DNA of 5,970 nt, taken from positions 1-5,970 of the forward strand of contig CAIYFF010000585.1 in NCBI GenBank assembly GCA_903925435.1, in the 5' to 3' direction. Positions 1 through 4,851 of this stretch are shown piece after piece (position 1 is the first letter of the stretch; each line of letters starts with the position of its first letter). This DNA comes from an uncultured Planctomycetota bacterium (GTDB lineage Bacteria > Planctomycetota > UBA1135 > UBA2386). The notes below the pieces were generated by a model, which was not told where the DNA came from, did no database searches, and saw only the letters and a program-made list of their open reading frames with translations. The translations under genes and the position numbers were made by a program.

Positions 1-322
1 CGAGATACTTCCACAACCGCATGTTCTCGTCGCGCGGACGGTCTTTGCGGTTGAGTTGGTCGCGCGTCCAATCGATCGCGGCGCGCGCCTTCTCGTTGAA
101 ATCCGACGCGTAGAACATCGCGCCGTGTTCATGGTTGCCGAGCAGCGACAGTTCTGCGCGGGCCATCAACATCGCCAGCGTCTCGCGCGGCTCCGGACCG
201 TAGCCGATCACGTCGCCGAGGCAGATCACTCGCTTGCATCCGAGTTCGTCGATGCGCCGGAAGCACGCCGACAGGGCCTCGGTGTTGCTGTGGATGTCGG
301 AGACGAATGCGATCATGGGCAT
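1..322 (-). CDS. Metallophosphoesterase (calcineurin-like fold), N-terminal 107 residues, cut by window start
   Basis: The visible N-terminal half carries the metal-binding signatures of calcineurin-like phosphoesterases in order: Asp9-Ile-His11 in FVSDIHSN (6-13), Gly36-Asp37 in LGDVIGYGP (35-43), and Gly62-Asn63-His64-Glu65. The GYGP extension, the DIHSNTEAL string and the later Phe-Asn/Ala/Trp-Thr pattern (75-86) resemble the stand-alone bacterial group related to YfcE and PrpE-like phosphatases. Such proteins are cytoplasmic two-metal phosphodiesterases or phosphatases whose substrates cannot be told from the sequence. In the usual Gly-Asn-His-Asp motif the last residue is Glu here. The start could be the ATG at 322 or the one at 316; neither has a clear ribosome binding site, and the shorter form begins closer to the first motif strand. 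The gene is divergent from miaA across a 91-bp spacer. The C-terminal half, which should hold the remaining metal-binding histidines, lies outside the window. Confidence 0.88.
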   Translation of the reverse strand, partial: MPMIAFVSDIHSNTEALSACFRRIDELGCKRVICLGDVIGYGPEPRETLAMLMARAELSLLGNHEHGAMFYASDFNEKARAAIDWTRDQLNRKDRPRDENMRLWKYL

Positions 323-343
323 GCCAGCGGGGCAGTCCGCTTA

Positions 344-376
344 GGAAGGGCGAAGAGGGTACCGAAGGCCCGTTCC
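344..376. repeat. Imperfect inverted repeat in the divergent spacer between the phosphoesterase gene and miaA
   Basis: GGAAGGGC (344-351) faces GCCC-G-TTCC (368-376): eight pairs with one bulged base (372) and a 16-base loop that contains the palindrome GGTACC. It sits between two divergent starts, so it could be an operator or a leader hairpin of either gene. It is not followed by a T tract on either strand, so I do not call it a terminator. It may be chance in GC-rich DNA. Confidence 0.25.
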
Positions 377-383
377 CGCTGCT

Positions 384-413
384 AGGAGGCTTCCGGTATC
401 TTCCCCGTCCCGC
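384..413 (+). promoter_or_regulatory. Possible miaA promoter / leader signals (weak)
   Basis: A perfect AGGAGG lies at 384-389, but 24 bases separate it from the miaA ATG at 414, too far for normal Shine-Dalgarno use, and there is no in-frame start codon at a better distance. A -10-like TATCTT is at 397-402; transcription from it would begin within a few bases of the ATG and give an almost leaderless mRNA. No good -35 box is seen about 17 bases upstream. Both readings are inference. Confidence 0.2.
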
Positions 414-1361
414 ATGGCCGACCCGACTCCTCCTGTGCAGCTGCCCTTGTGGGTCGTCGCTGGCCCCACTGCCTCGGGCAAGTCCGCATTGGCGGTCGAA
501 CTCGCCGAGCGGTGCCGCGGTGAAATCGTCTCGATGGATTCGATGACGGTCTACCGGCGCATGGATGTCGGCACGGCAAAGCCCACGCAAGAGGAGCGCG
601 CACGCGTTCCGCACCACCTGATCGACCTCGTCGATCCGCATGAGGACTTTGACACCGCGCGCTGGTGCGCGGCAGCTGCAGCCGTTGTCGAAGACATCCA
701 CTCCCGCGGCAATCAGCCGATCTTCGTCGGCGGGACGGCTCTCTATCTGATGGCGTTCTTCAAGGGACTGATGGAGGGACCCGCCGCGGATCCAGCGCTT
801 CGCCAAGAACTCGAAGAGCGCGAGCAGAAGGAGCCAGGCTGCCTGCACGTGGAACTGCAAGCGAAGGACCCGGTCGCCGCAGCGCGCATCCATCGTCACG
901 ACCTTCGCCGCCTCGTGCGTGCGCTCGAAGTGCTCCAGCGCACTGGCCGCCCGATCTCCGAACAGCAGGACCACTTCGCCCGCGACCGATGGGCACGGCC
1001 GTGTCGCATTGCCGCAATCTCGTGGCCGCGCGAGACCCTGCATGAACGAGTCAAGCTGCGCGCCGATGCAATGCTCGATGCGGGTCTCGTCAGCGAATGC
1101 GCATCGATCGAGTCCAGTTGCGGATTCTCACGCACGGCCGGCGCCGCGATCGGCTACGCCGAGTGCCGCGACTTCTTGCGCGGTCGCTACAAGGACCGAC
1201 AAGAGCTGCGCAATCGCATTCGCCGCAACACGCACCATCTGATTCGTCGCCAGACGACATGGCTTCGCCGACTGCGCGAAGTGCGATGGATCCCAGGCGG
1301 CTCGCAAGTCGACGCGCTGCAAGCAGCCTTGCTGCGCGACGACGCGCCGCGCGCGACGTGA
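414..1361 (+). CDS. miaA: tRNA dimethylallyltransferase MiaA
   Basis: MiaA transfers the dimethylallyl group of DMAPP to N6 of A37 in tRNAs reading U-starting codons, the first step towards ms2i6A. It acts in the cytoplasm. The 315-residue length is normal for the family. The P-loop GPTASGKS is at 17-24, followed by the DSMTVYRRMDVGTAKP block (42-57), whose Asp42 matches the catalytic Asp of the E. coli enzyme. Then come HHLID (67-71), VGGTALYL (105-112), a helical tRNA-binding insertion rich in Arg and Glu (about 125-190), IGYAEC (246-251) and the C-terminal RRQTTWLRR (278-286), the counterpart of the usual KRQ-TW motif. The ATG at 414 is the only plausible start: the protein then begins 16 residues before the P-loop, as usual, although no Shine-Dalgarno motif stands at normal distance. 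rsmG follows after 79 bp on the same strand, so the two may be co-transcribed. No frameshift or missing key residue is seen. Confidence 0.97.
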   Translation: MADPTPPVQLPLWVVAGPTASGKSALAVELAERCRGEIVSMDSMTVYRRMDVGTAKPTQEERARVPHHLIDLVDPHEDFDTARWCAAAAAVVEDIHSRGNQPIFVGGTALYLMAFFKGLMEGPAADPALRQELEEREQKEPGCLHVELQAKDPVAAARIHRHDLRRLVRALEVLQRTGRPISEQQDHFARDRWARPCRIAAISWPRETLHERVKLRADAMLDAGLVSECASIESSCGFSRTAGAAIGYAECRDFLRGRYKDRQELRNRIRRNTHHLIRRQTTWLRRLREVRWIPGGSQVDALQAALLRDDAPRAT

Positions 1362-1440
1362 CCAAGGGCACGCGACAACGGCAAGCCTGCACGAAATGCA
1401 CAGCGCGTGCGCGAGTCCGCGACTACGCTGCGCCACCCCG

Positions 1441-2115
1441 ATGACTCAGGACCCAGCCGACAGCAACTCGCCCGTCCCCACCGATGCCACGCGCTTGTGT
1501 GCGTTAGCCAAGGCTCTAGGAGTCGAGATCGACGATGCCAGCGCTGCGCAACTGCTCGCGTATCTGGACGCGATGCTGGCAGTCAACGAGCACATCAACC
1601 TCACGGCCGTCCGCGATCGCGAGCATGCGGTGGTGTTGCACGCGCTGGACGGCCTCGCATTTGGCCTCACGGGCCTGCGGCCCAGCCACGCGCTCGACCT
1701 CGGCACCGGCAACGGATTTCCTGGCATCGCGGTCGCGGCGCTGCATCCGCGCTCCTCCGTGATGCTGCTCGACCGCACTGCCAAGAAGATCCGAGCCATC
1801 GGCACGTGCCTTCTGACCGCGCGAGTCCAGGGCGTCGAGACCATGCAACTCGACGCGGCGCAAGCGCCCGGCCTGCACAAGGAGATGCGCCAGGCGTTCG
1901 ACTGCGTCACCTCGCGCGCCGTCGGCACGCCCGCCGAGATCGCCCTGATGGCAAAGCCGCTGCTCTCGCAACGAGGCGCCCTCGTGCTCTGGCTCGACGC
2001 GGCAACCGAGGCTCCGCCGCAACTCGAAGGCATGCGTCGCGAAGCCGATATCGCCTACGACCTGCCTGAGCCCGCGGCGCGTCGTCGCCGCCTCGTGGTG
2101 TATCGGCGCGGCTGA
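1441..2115 (+). CDS. rsmG: 16S rRNA (guanine-527-N7)-methyltransferase RsmG (GidB)
   Basis: RsmG uses S-adenosylmethionine to methylate N7 of G527 in the 530 loop of 16S rRNA; in several bacteria its loss gives low-level streptomycin resistance. From the ATG at 1441 the protein is 224 residues, near family length. An N-terminal helical part leads into INLTAVRD (52-59), the conserved block before the Rossmann fold. The SAM-binding motif I DLGTGNGFPGIAVA is at 86-99, LLDRTAKKIRAI (109-120) is the motif II strand and following helix, and FDCVTSRAVG (153-162) holds the family Ser/Ala-Arg-Ala element. One oddity: the strand after that normally ends in Lys-Gly, but here reads LVLWLDA. An in-frame ATG at 1396 would add 15 residues (239 in all); I prefer 1441 because even this form begins further upstream than E. 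coli RsmG. Neither start has a clear ribosome binding site. The gene lies 79 bp after miaA rather than beside mnmG/parAB, its frequent neighbours elsewhere. Confidence 0.95.
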   Translation: MTQDPADSNSPVPTDATRLCALAKALGVEIDDASAAQLLAYLDAMLAVNEHINLTAVRDREHAVVLHALDGLAFGLTGLRPSHALDLGTGNGFPGIAVAALHPRSSVMLLDRTAKKIRAIGTCLLTARVQGVETMQLDAAQAPGLHKEMRQAFDCVTSRAVGTPAEIALMAKPLLSQRGALVLWLDAATEAPPQLEGMRREADIAYDLPEPAARRRRLVVYRRG

Positions 2116-2201
2116 TCGCACTCGGGCCCAAGGACGCGAACGCGCGGTGCGGGCCGCCAGGAAGGGGCAATCGCGAAGGAGCCACCACGAAGGCGCCCTC
2201 G
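2116..2201. other. Convergent spacer, rsmG side
   Basis: No gene, tRNA or convincing plus-strand terminator is visible here. A 5-bp stem, GGCCC (2125-2129) with GGGCC (2151-2155), could form after the rsmG stop, but it has a 21-base loop and no T tract, so the end of the rsmG transcript is not evident from the sequence. Confidence 0.4.
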
Positions 2202-2245
2202 CAAAACGAAACTGGGCCGACAACCCAAACGGGCAGTCGACCCAG
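2202..2245 (-). terminator. Rho-independent terminator of the minus-strand lipoprotein gene
   Basis: Read on the minus strand, CTGGGTCGAC (2245-2236) pairs with GTCGGCCCAG (2221-2212). All ten positions pair, one of them a G-U wobble that would be a C-A mismatch on the plus strand, which points to the minus strand as the working orientation. Inside the 14-base loop, CCC and GGG (2233-2231 and 2226-2224) can extend the hairpin. The stem is followed at once by TTTCGTTTTG (2211-2202), an interrupted T tract. It starts 41 bases beyond the lipoprotein stop codon, where a terminator is expected. Confidence 0.72.
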
Positions 2246-2270
2246 CGTGCCGCGCTGGTAGATCCCAGCG
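2242..2270. repeat. Second set of short inverted repeats overlapping the terminator
   Basis: CCAGCG occurs at 2242-2247 and again at 2265-2270, and CGCTGG lies between them at 2253-2258. The middle element can pair with either flank (loops of 5 and 6 bases). The left copy shares bases 2242-2245 with the terminator stem, so that hairpin and the terminator exclude one another. No T tract follows, so this is at most an accessory structure. Confidence 0.4.
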
Positions 2271-2285
2271 CAGACCGACGTCGCC

Positions 2286-2660
2286 TCAGCGCGTCGTGAT
2301 CTCGTCGACGAGCGGCAGGCTCGTCGCGGTGACGAGGCCGAAGCGACCGATGTGCTCCAGCTTGCTCGTGCTCGACGGGTAGTTGACCGACGGATCGTTC
2401 TTGTCGTAGGTCCAGATGTGGCGGTCGATCGTGTCCTGGATCGCCATCAGATCGCGGCCGAACGCGTTGTTGCGGCCATCGTTGCGACGGCGAACGCCGC
2501 GGAAGAACGTCTCCGTCTCGTACTTGTCGGCGAGCCCCTTCACGTCGCGCATGCCGAGCGCGCGCTGCTCTTCCGTAAGGCCCGAGGAGTGGCCTTGCCA
2601 CGTGAAGCTCTGGCAAGCGCCGAGCGAGAGAACCGTCAGTGCGAGGGCGAGGTTGCGCAT
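2286..2660 (-). CDS. Small predicted lipoprotein of unknown function
   Basis: From the ATG at 2660 the product has 124 residues and begins with a lipoprotein signal peptide: Met-Arg-Asn, a hydrophobic stretch LALALTVLSLGA (4-15), then a lipobox ending Leu-Gly-Ala-Cys16. Lipidation at Cys16 and anchoring in an envelope membrane are therefore expected, leaving a mature protein of about 109 residues. That part is polar and charged, with FFRGVRRRNDGRNNAFGRDL in its middle and several aromatic residues (IDRHIWTYDK), and shows no repeat or further membrane segment. I do not recognise the family and assign no function. A longer reading from 2720 would put 20 residues before the signal peptide and is rejected. 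No Shine-Dalgarno motif precedes the start. The gene stands alone: convergent with rsmG, divergent from nadD and followed by its own terminator, so it is probably monocistronic. Confidence 0.78.
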   Translation of the reverse strand: MRNLALALTVLSLGACQSFTWQGHSSGLTEEQRALGMRDVKGLADKYETETFFRGVRRRNDGRNNAFGRDLMAIQDTIDRHIWTYDKNDPSVNYPSSTSKLEHIGRFGLVTATSLPLVDEITTR

Positions 2661-2701
2661 GTTCGTGCGAACGCTGGGAGTGGGGTCTTGGGGACGAATG
2701 C

Positions 2702-2748
2702 TGCCGCGGGCTAGCGGCAACGCGGCGGAAACCTACGGACCCGCCGCG
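2702..2748. repeat. Two tandem GC-rich inverted repeats upstream of the lipoprotein gene
   Basis: The first is TGCCGC (2702-2707) with GCGGCA (2714-2719), six pairs and a 6-base loop. The second is CGCGGCGG (2721-2728) with CCGCCGCG (2741-2748), eight perfect pairs and a 12-base loop. They are separated by one base and lie 42-88 bases upstream of the lipoprotein start, so they could shape its 5' leader or act as a protein-binding site. No T tract follows on either strand. Confidence 0.45.
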
Positions 2749-2758
2749 GCTCGCGCAA
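2730..2758 (-). promoter_or_regulatory. Weak sigma70-like promoter candidate for the lipoprotein gene
   Basis: On the minus strand TTGCGC (2758-2753) and TAGGTT (2735-2730) stand exactly 17 bases apart, each matching three of six consensus positions. Transcription would begin near 2723, about 60 bases before the ATG. The -10-like box falls in the loop of the 8-bp inverted repeat, which could make the repeat an operator. The match is poor, so this is only a candidate. Confidence 0.22.
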
Positions 2759-2908
2759 CGACTTCATGCGCAACTTCCAACAACCCGGCCGCAACCGCCT
2801 CGACCCCACCCTTGCCTCGCCCGCGCCTCGTTCCCACGATCCGCGCAATGCTGCGCGCTGCCCTTCGACCAACCGCCCGAGCTTCAGCCCGCGCAGACCT
2901 TGTGCGTC

Positions 2909-2913
2909 GGGAG
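2909..2913 (+). promoter_or_regulatory. Ribosome binding site that fixes the nadD start
   Basis: GGGAG stands 8 bases before the ATG at 2922. It is the only well-spaced Shine-Dalgarno-like sequence I find in this window, and it supports the 207-residue form of NadD over the longer reading from 2766. Confidence 0.55.
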
Positions 2914-2921
2914 TCCTGCGG

Positions 2922-3545
2922 ATGACCTCGCGAGCGCGTGGCCTCGCCATCTATGGCGGAGCATTCAATCCGCCCCACCGCACGCACCGCCGCATCTGCG
3001 AAGAGGCCCTGCGCCAACTGCCGGTCGACCGATTGCTGCTGCTGCCATCGGGCGACCACCCGCACAAACGCGGCGATGCGATCGAACAGGCACACCACCG
3101 CCTCGCGATGTGCAAACTCGCATTTGACGGCATCGCCGGCCTCACCATCGACGACCGCGAGATGCGACGCAGCGGCCCCGCGTTCACGGTGACGACGCTC
3201 GAAGAACTGCGGCACGAGCTACCGGATCGCGAGCTGTGGTTCGTGATCGGCGCAGACAACGTGCCGCTCTTGCCCACCTGGCGATCCCACCATCGCATCC
3301 TCGAACTCGCGCACATCGCGACGTTCCCACGGGTTGGATTCTCGCTCGACCGATCCCGCCTCGAAGGGCTCGATCTCACCGACAGCGAACGCAGCAACCT
3401 GCTCGCCAATTCCCTCGCGATGGAGCCTGACGCCGTGTCCGCGACGGACCTGCGAGCGCGCATTGCGCGCGGCGAACGCGGGATGACAGAACTCGACCCG
3501 CGCGTCGAGGACTACATCCGTGAGCACGGGCTCTACGGCGCATGA
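2922..3545 (+). CDS. nadD: Nicotinate-nucleotide adenylyltransferase NadD
   Basis: NadD joins nicotinate mononucleotide and ATP to give nicotinate adenine dinucleotide and pyrophosphate, the adenylylation step of NAD synthesis in the cytoplasm. The 207-residue product has the full nucleotidyltransferase signature: GGAFNPPHRTH (12-22) with the two catalytic histidines His19 and His22, PSGDHPHK (42-49), SGPAFTVTTLEEL (84-96), IGADNVPLLPTWR (109-121) and VSATDLRARI (172-181), the counterpart of the Ile-Ser-Ser-Thr-x-x-Arg motif. Ala14 replaces the more usual Thr or Ser of GGTF, a mild change. The start at 2922 follows a GGGAG site and puts the first motif near the N-terminus as usual; a reading from 2766 would add a 52-residue tail of unlikely composition. 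Its stop overlaps the next gene's start as ATGA, so the two are probably translationally coupled. The usual neighbours rsfS, obgE and proA are not seen here. Confidence 0.96.
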   Translation: MTSRARGLAIYGGAFNPPHRTHRRICEEALRQLPVDRLLLLPSGDHPHKRGDAIEQAHHRLAMCKLAFDGIAGLTIDDREMRRSGPAFTVTTLEELRHELPDRELWFVIGADNVPLLPTWRSHHRILELAHIATFPRVGFSLDRSRLEGLDLTDSERSNLLANSLAMEPDAVSATDLRARIARGERGMTELDPRVEDYIREHGLYGA

Positions 3546-4378
3546 ACTGGCTCCATGAGCATGCTTGGATCGCAGCGCCGGTCACCGCTGCGCTGACGCT
3601 CGCGATGCTGTGGCTCAATCGCCGCGCGCTGCCGTTGTTGCCGTTCGACGCGCCCAACTTGGGCCGCAAGCAACACGGCGCGAGAACCCCGCTCGCGGGC
3701 ATCGCGATGCTGCCGACGATCAGCGCCTGTCTCCTCGCCAACGACCGACCAGCAGTCGCAGCGGTTGTGCTCGCGCTCGGCGCCACAGGCTTTGTCGACG
3801 ACTGGCACAAGGAGGGCCGCCGCGAACTGGATTGGCGCATCAAGGCGCTGGCGCTCGGCGCAGGCTCGATCGCGCTCGCATGGCAGCACGCAAACCCGCT
3901 GTCCGATGCGTTTGCATTCTGCGCCGCAGCGTCTCTCGCCTTCGTGCTGATCAACGCGACGAACTTCCTCGACAACCAGAACGGCGCGCTCGCGGCGATC
4001 GCGGCGTCATGCCTGTTGCTCGCAGGCGGAAGCCATGGCCCGTTTGCTGCTGCGGCGTTCACAGCACTCGGGTTCCTGCCATGCAACTGGCCCAAGGCGA
4101 AGTGCTTTGCCGGTGACGCTGGCGCCTACGCGCTCGGCGCGTGCATCGCAGCACAACTGCTGGAGCGCCCGATGTCCGTCGACGCCATCGCCCCGTTCGC
4201 GGTGCCCCTGTTCGACTTCACGCAAGTCGTGCTGGTGCGCCTCGCGCTGGGCTTGAAGCCATGGGTCGGCGACCGCCGCCATGTGACCCACTGGATGCTG
4301 GCGCTCGGTGCGCCGCGCGTTCTCGTGGCGCCACTGCTCGCGCTTGCGGCAGTGGCAGTCGTCTGGGTCACGCGTTGA
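3542..4378 (+). CDS. Compact polyprenyl-phosphate sugar-1-phosphate transferase (MraY/WecA/TagO superfamily), divergent motifs
   Basis: The 278-residue protein has about ten hydrophobic segments (first 8-25, last 259-276) and the ordered landmarks of glycosyltransferase family 4: RKQH (42-45) with PLAGIAML (50-57), the Asp-Asp pair in GFVDDWHK (83-90), NATNFLDNQNG (138-148), GFLPCNWPKAKCFAGDAGA (177-195), and VPLFDF (221-226) leading to GDRRHVTHW (243-251). These enzymes move a sugar-1-phosphate from a UDP-sugar to undecaprenyl phosphate at the inner face of the membrane, starting synthesis of peptidoglycan or another envelope polymer. Two motifs depart from the norm: the second Asp of the Asp-Gly-x-Asp-Gly motif is Asn147, and the His-x-His-His loop is His-Val-Thr-His (247-250). 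It is also shorter than WecA or MraY (about 360), mainly from short loops and a short C-terminus. The sugar cannot be named. It overlaps nadD by ATGA, and its 3' end overlaps the convergent membrane-protein gene by 11 bp. It is closer to WecA/TagO than to MraY. Confidence 0.85.
   Translation: MNWLHEHAWIAAPVTAALTLAMLWLNRRALPLLPFDAPNLGRKQHGARTPLAGIAMLPTISACLLANDRPAVAAVVLALGATGFVDDWHKEGRRELDWRIKALALGAGSIALAWQHANPLSDAFAFCAAASLAFVLINATNFLDNQNGALAAIAASCLLLAGGSHGPFAAAAFTALGFLPCNWPKAKCFAGDAGAYALGACIAAQLLERPMSVDAIAPFAVPLFDFTQVVLVRLALGLKPWVGDRRHVTHWMLALGAPRVLVAPLLALAAVAVVWVTR
4330..4356 (-). other. Perfect 8-bp inverted repeat just beyond the end of the minus-strand suc operon
   Basis: GCCACTGC (4330-4337) pairs perfectly with GCAGTGGC (4349-4356) around an 11-base loop that can itself pair CGC with GCG (4341-4343 and 4346-4348). 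It lies inside the 3' end of the glycosyltransferase gene, 11 bases downstream of the minus-strand membrane-protein stop, where a 3'-end hairpin for the sucCD operon would be expected. No T tract follows on the minus strand, so a role in termination or mRNA 3'-end protection is only inferred. Confidence 0.35.
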
Positions 4379-4844
4379 CGCGTTTTGCTTCGGCGTCGAT
4401 CCAGGCCTGCCAAGCAGCGGAGTCGGCGCCGAAGTCCTTGCCCGACAGCAGAGAGAGGTTGCGACGCGCCATGGTTGCGACCTTGGCATCCGACGACGAC
4501 AAGGCAGGAACGAGCAAGCGAGCTGCGTCGAGCCGCTGCACGTGCTTCGTGCCGTCGGCGCTGCCCTGCCCATCGCCTGCGCGCCGGTTCTTGAACTCCA
4601 GCAGTTCCTTCAACACCGCGCTCATCATCGCGTGCAGGCGCAGCGACTCGCCCCACAGCAGGATCACGTAGCCAGCGAGCAGGAAGACGCAGAACCCGAG
4701 GACGAAGTTGGGGCCGAATGTCGCGGCAACCCAATCGGCGCCGGGAATCCAGCGCCCCAACAGCGCCACCAGCCCCACGCCGAGCAGGAAGATCGGCGTG
4801 AGCTGGCGGAACAGCGCCTCGTAGCTTTGCAGCTTCTGGTCCAC
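4368..4844 (-). CDS. Small membrane protein with two transmembrane helices and a C-terminal soluble domain, function unknown
   Basis: The 158-residue product starts with GTG, 7 bp after the sucD stop. Two hydrophobic helices (about 15-30 and 47-64) are followed by a predicted helical, charged stretch (66-87), a polar Gly-rich linker (about 88-100) and a C-terminal domain (about 104-156). That domain reads like one HEAT-type helical hairpin closed by GKDFGADSAAWQAW (135-148). I associate this Gly-x-Asp-Phe-Gly ... Trp-x-x-Trp ending with the ends of HEAT-like segments in planctomycete proteins; that is a recollection, not a search result. No catalytic motif is seen and I assign no function. 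The close spacing with sucD suggests it is the last gene of the sucCD operon. No ribosome binding site precedes the GTG, so its translation may depend on sucD. Its last 11 bp overlap the end of the convergent glycosyltransferase gene. Confidence 0.75.
   Translation of the reverse strand: MDQKLQSYEALFRQLTPIFLLGVGLVALLGRWIPGADWVAATFGPNFVLGFCVFLLAGYVILLWGESLRLHAMMSAVLKELLEFKNRRAGDGQGSADGTKHVQRLDAARLLVPALSSSDAKVATMARRNLSLLSGKDFGADSAAWQAWIDAEAKRVNA
4370..4386 (+). terminator. Short intrinsic terminator candidate spanning the glycosyltransferase stop codon
   Basis: ACGCG (4370-4374) pairs with CGCGT (4379-4383) around a TTGA loop that contains the TGA stop codon (4376-4378). The stem runs into TTTT (4383-4386), then GCTT. 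The five-pair stem is short, but it is GC-rich and correctly placed before a T run on the plus strand. The minus strand has no T tract after the same stem, so the signal points to the nadD-glycosyltransferase transcript. A ribosome at the stop codon would cover it, which argues for caution. Confidence 0.4.
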
Positions 4845-4851
4845 GCGCGGA

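Larger units (their letters stand above)
2661..2921. other. Divergent 261-bp spacer between the lipoprotein gene and nadD
   Basis: No supported gene lies here; in-frame extensions of nadD (from 2766) or of the lipoprotein (from 2720) give low-complexity Arg/Pro/Ala-rich translations typical of noncoding GC-rich DNA. It must hold the start signals of two genes. The part nearest the lipoprotein gene carries two adjacent GC-rich inverted repeats (2702-2719 and 2721-2748); the nadD half (about 2760-2905) has no structure I can support beyond the ribosome binding site. Confidence 0.6.

Noticed and set aside
129..1043. Minus-strand open frame of about 300 codons antisense to miaA
   Set aside because: It crosses miaA and the phosphoesterase gene in the wrong frame and shows no family motif.
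1396..1440. Longer RsmG starting at 1396
   Set aside because: It adds 15 residues to a protein already longer at the N-terminus than E. coli RsmG, and has no better ribosome binding site. It cannot be fully excluded.
2116..2285. Possible tRNA or small RNA gene in the convergent spacer
   Set aside because: No cloverleaf, T-arm consensus or CCA end was found; the structure present is explained by the lipoprotein terminator.
1516..2616. Long minus-strand open frame antisense to rsmG
   Set aside because: A GC-rich frame shadow: its translation is Arg/Ala/Gly-rich without motifs, and rsmG on the other strand is a clear gene.
2728..2741. Resemblance of the minus-strand stretch TCCGTAGGTTTCCG to the conserved 3' end of eukaryotic small-subunit rRNA
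   Set aside because: Only about nine bases agree and no rRNA context surrounds it; this is chance.
2766..2921. N-terminal extension of NadD or a separate small gene in the spacer
   Set aside because: The translation is Arg/Pro/Ser-rich without conserved features, and a ribosome binding site directly precedes the ATG at 2922.
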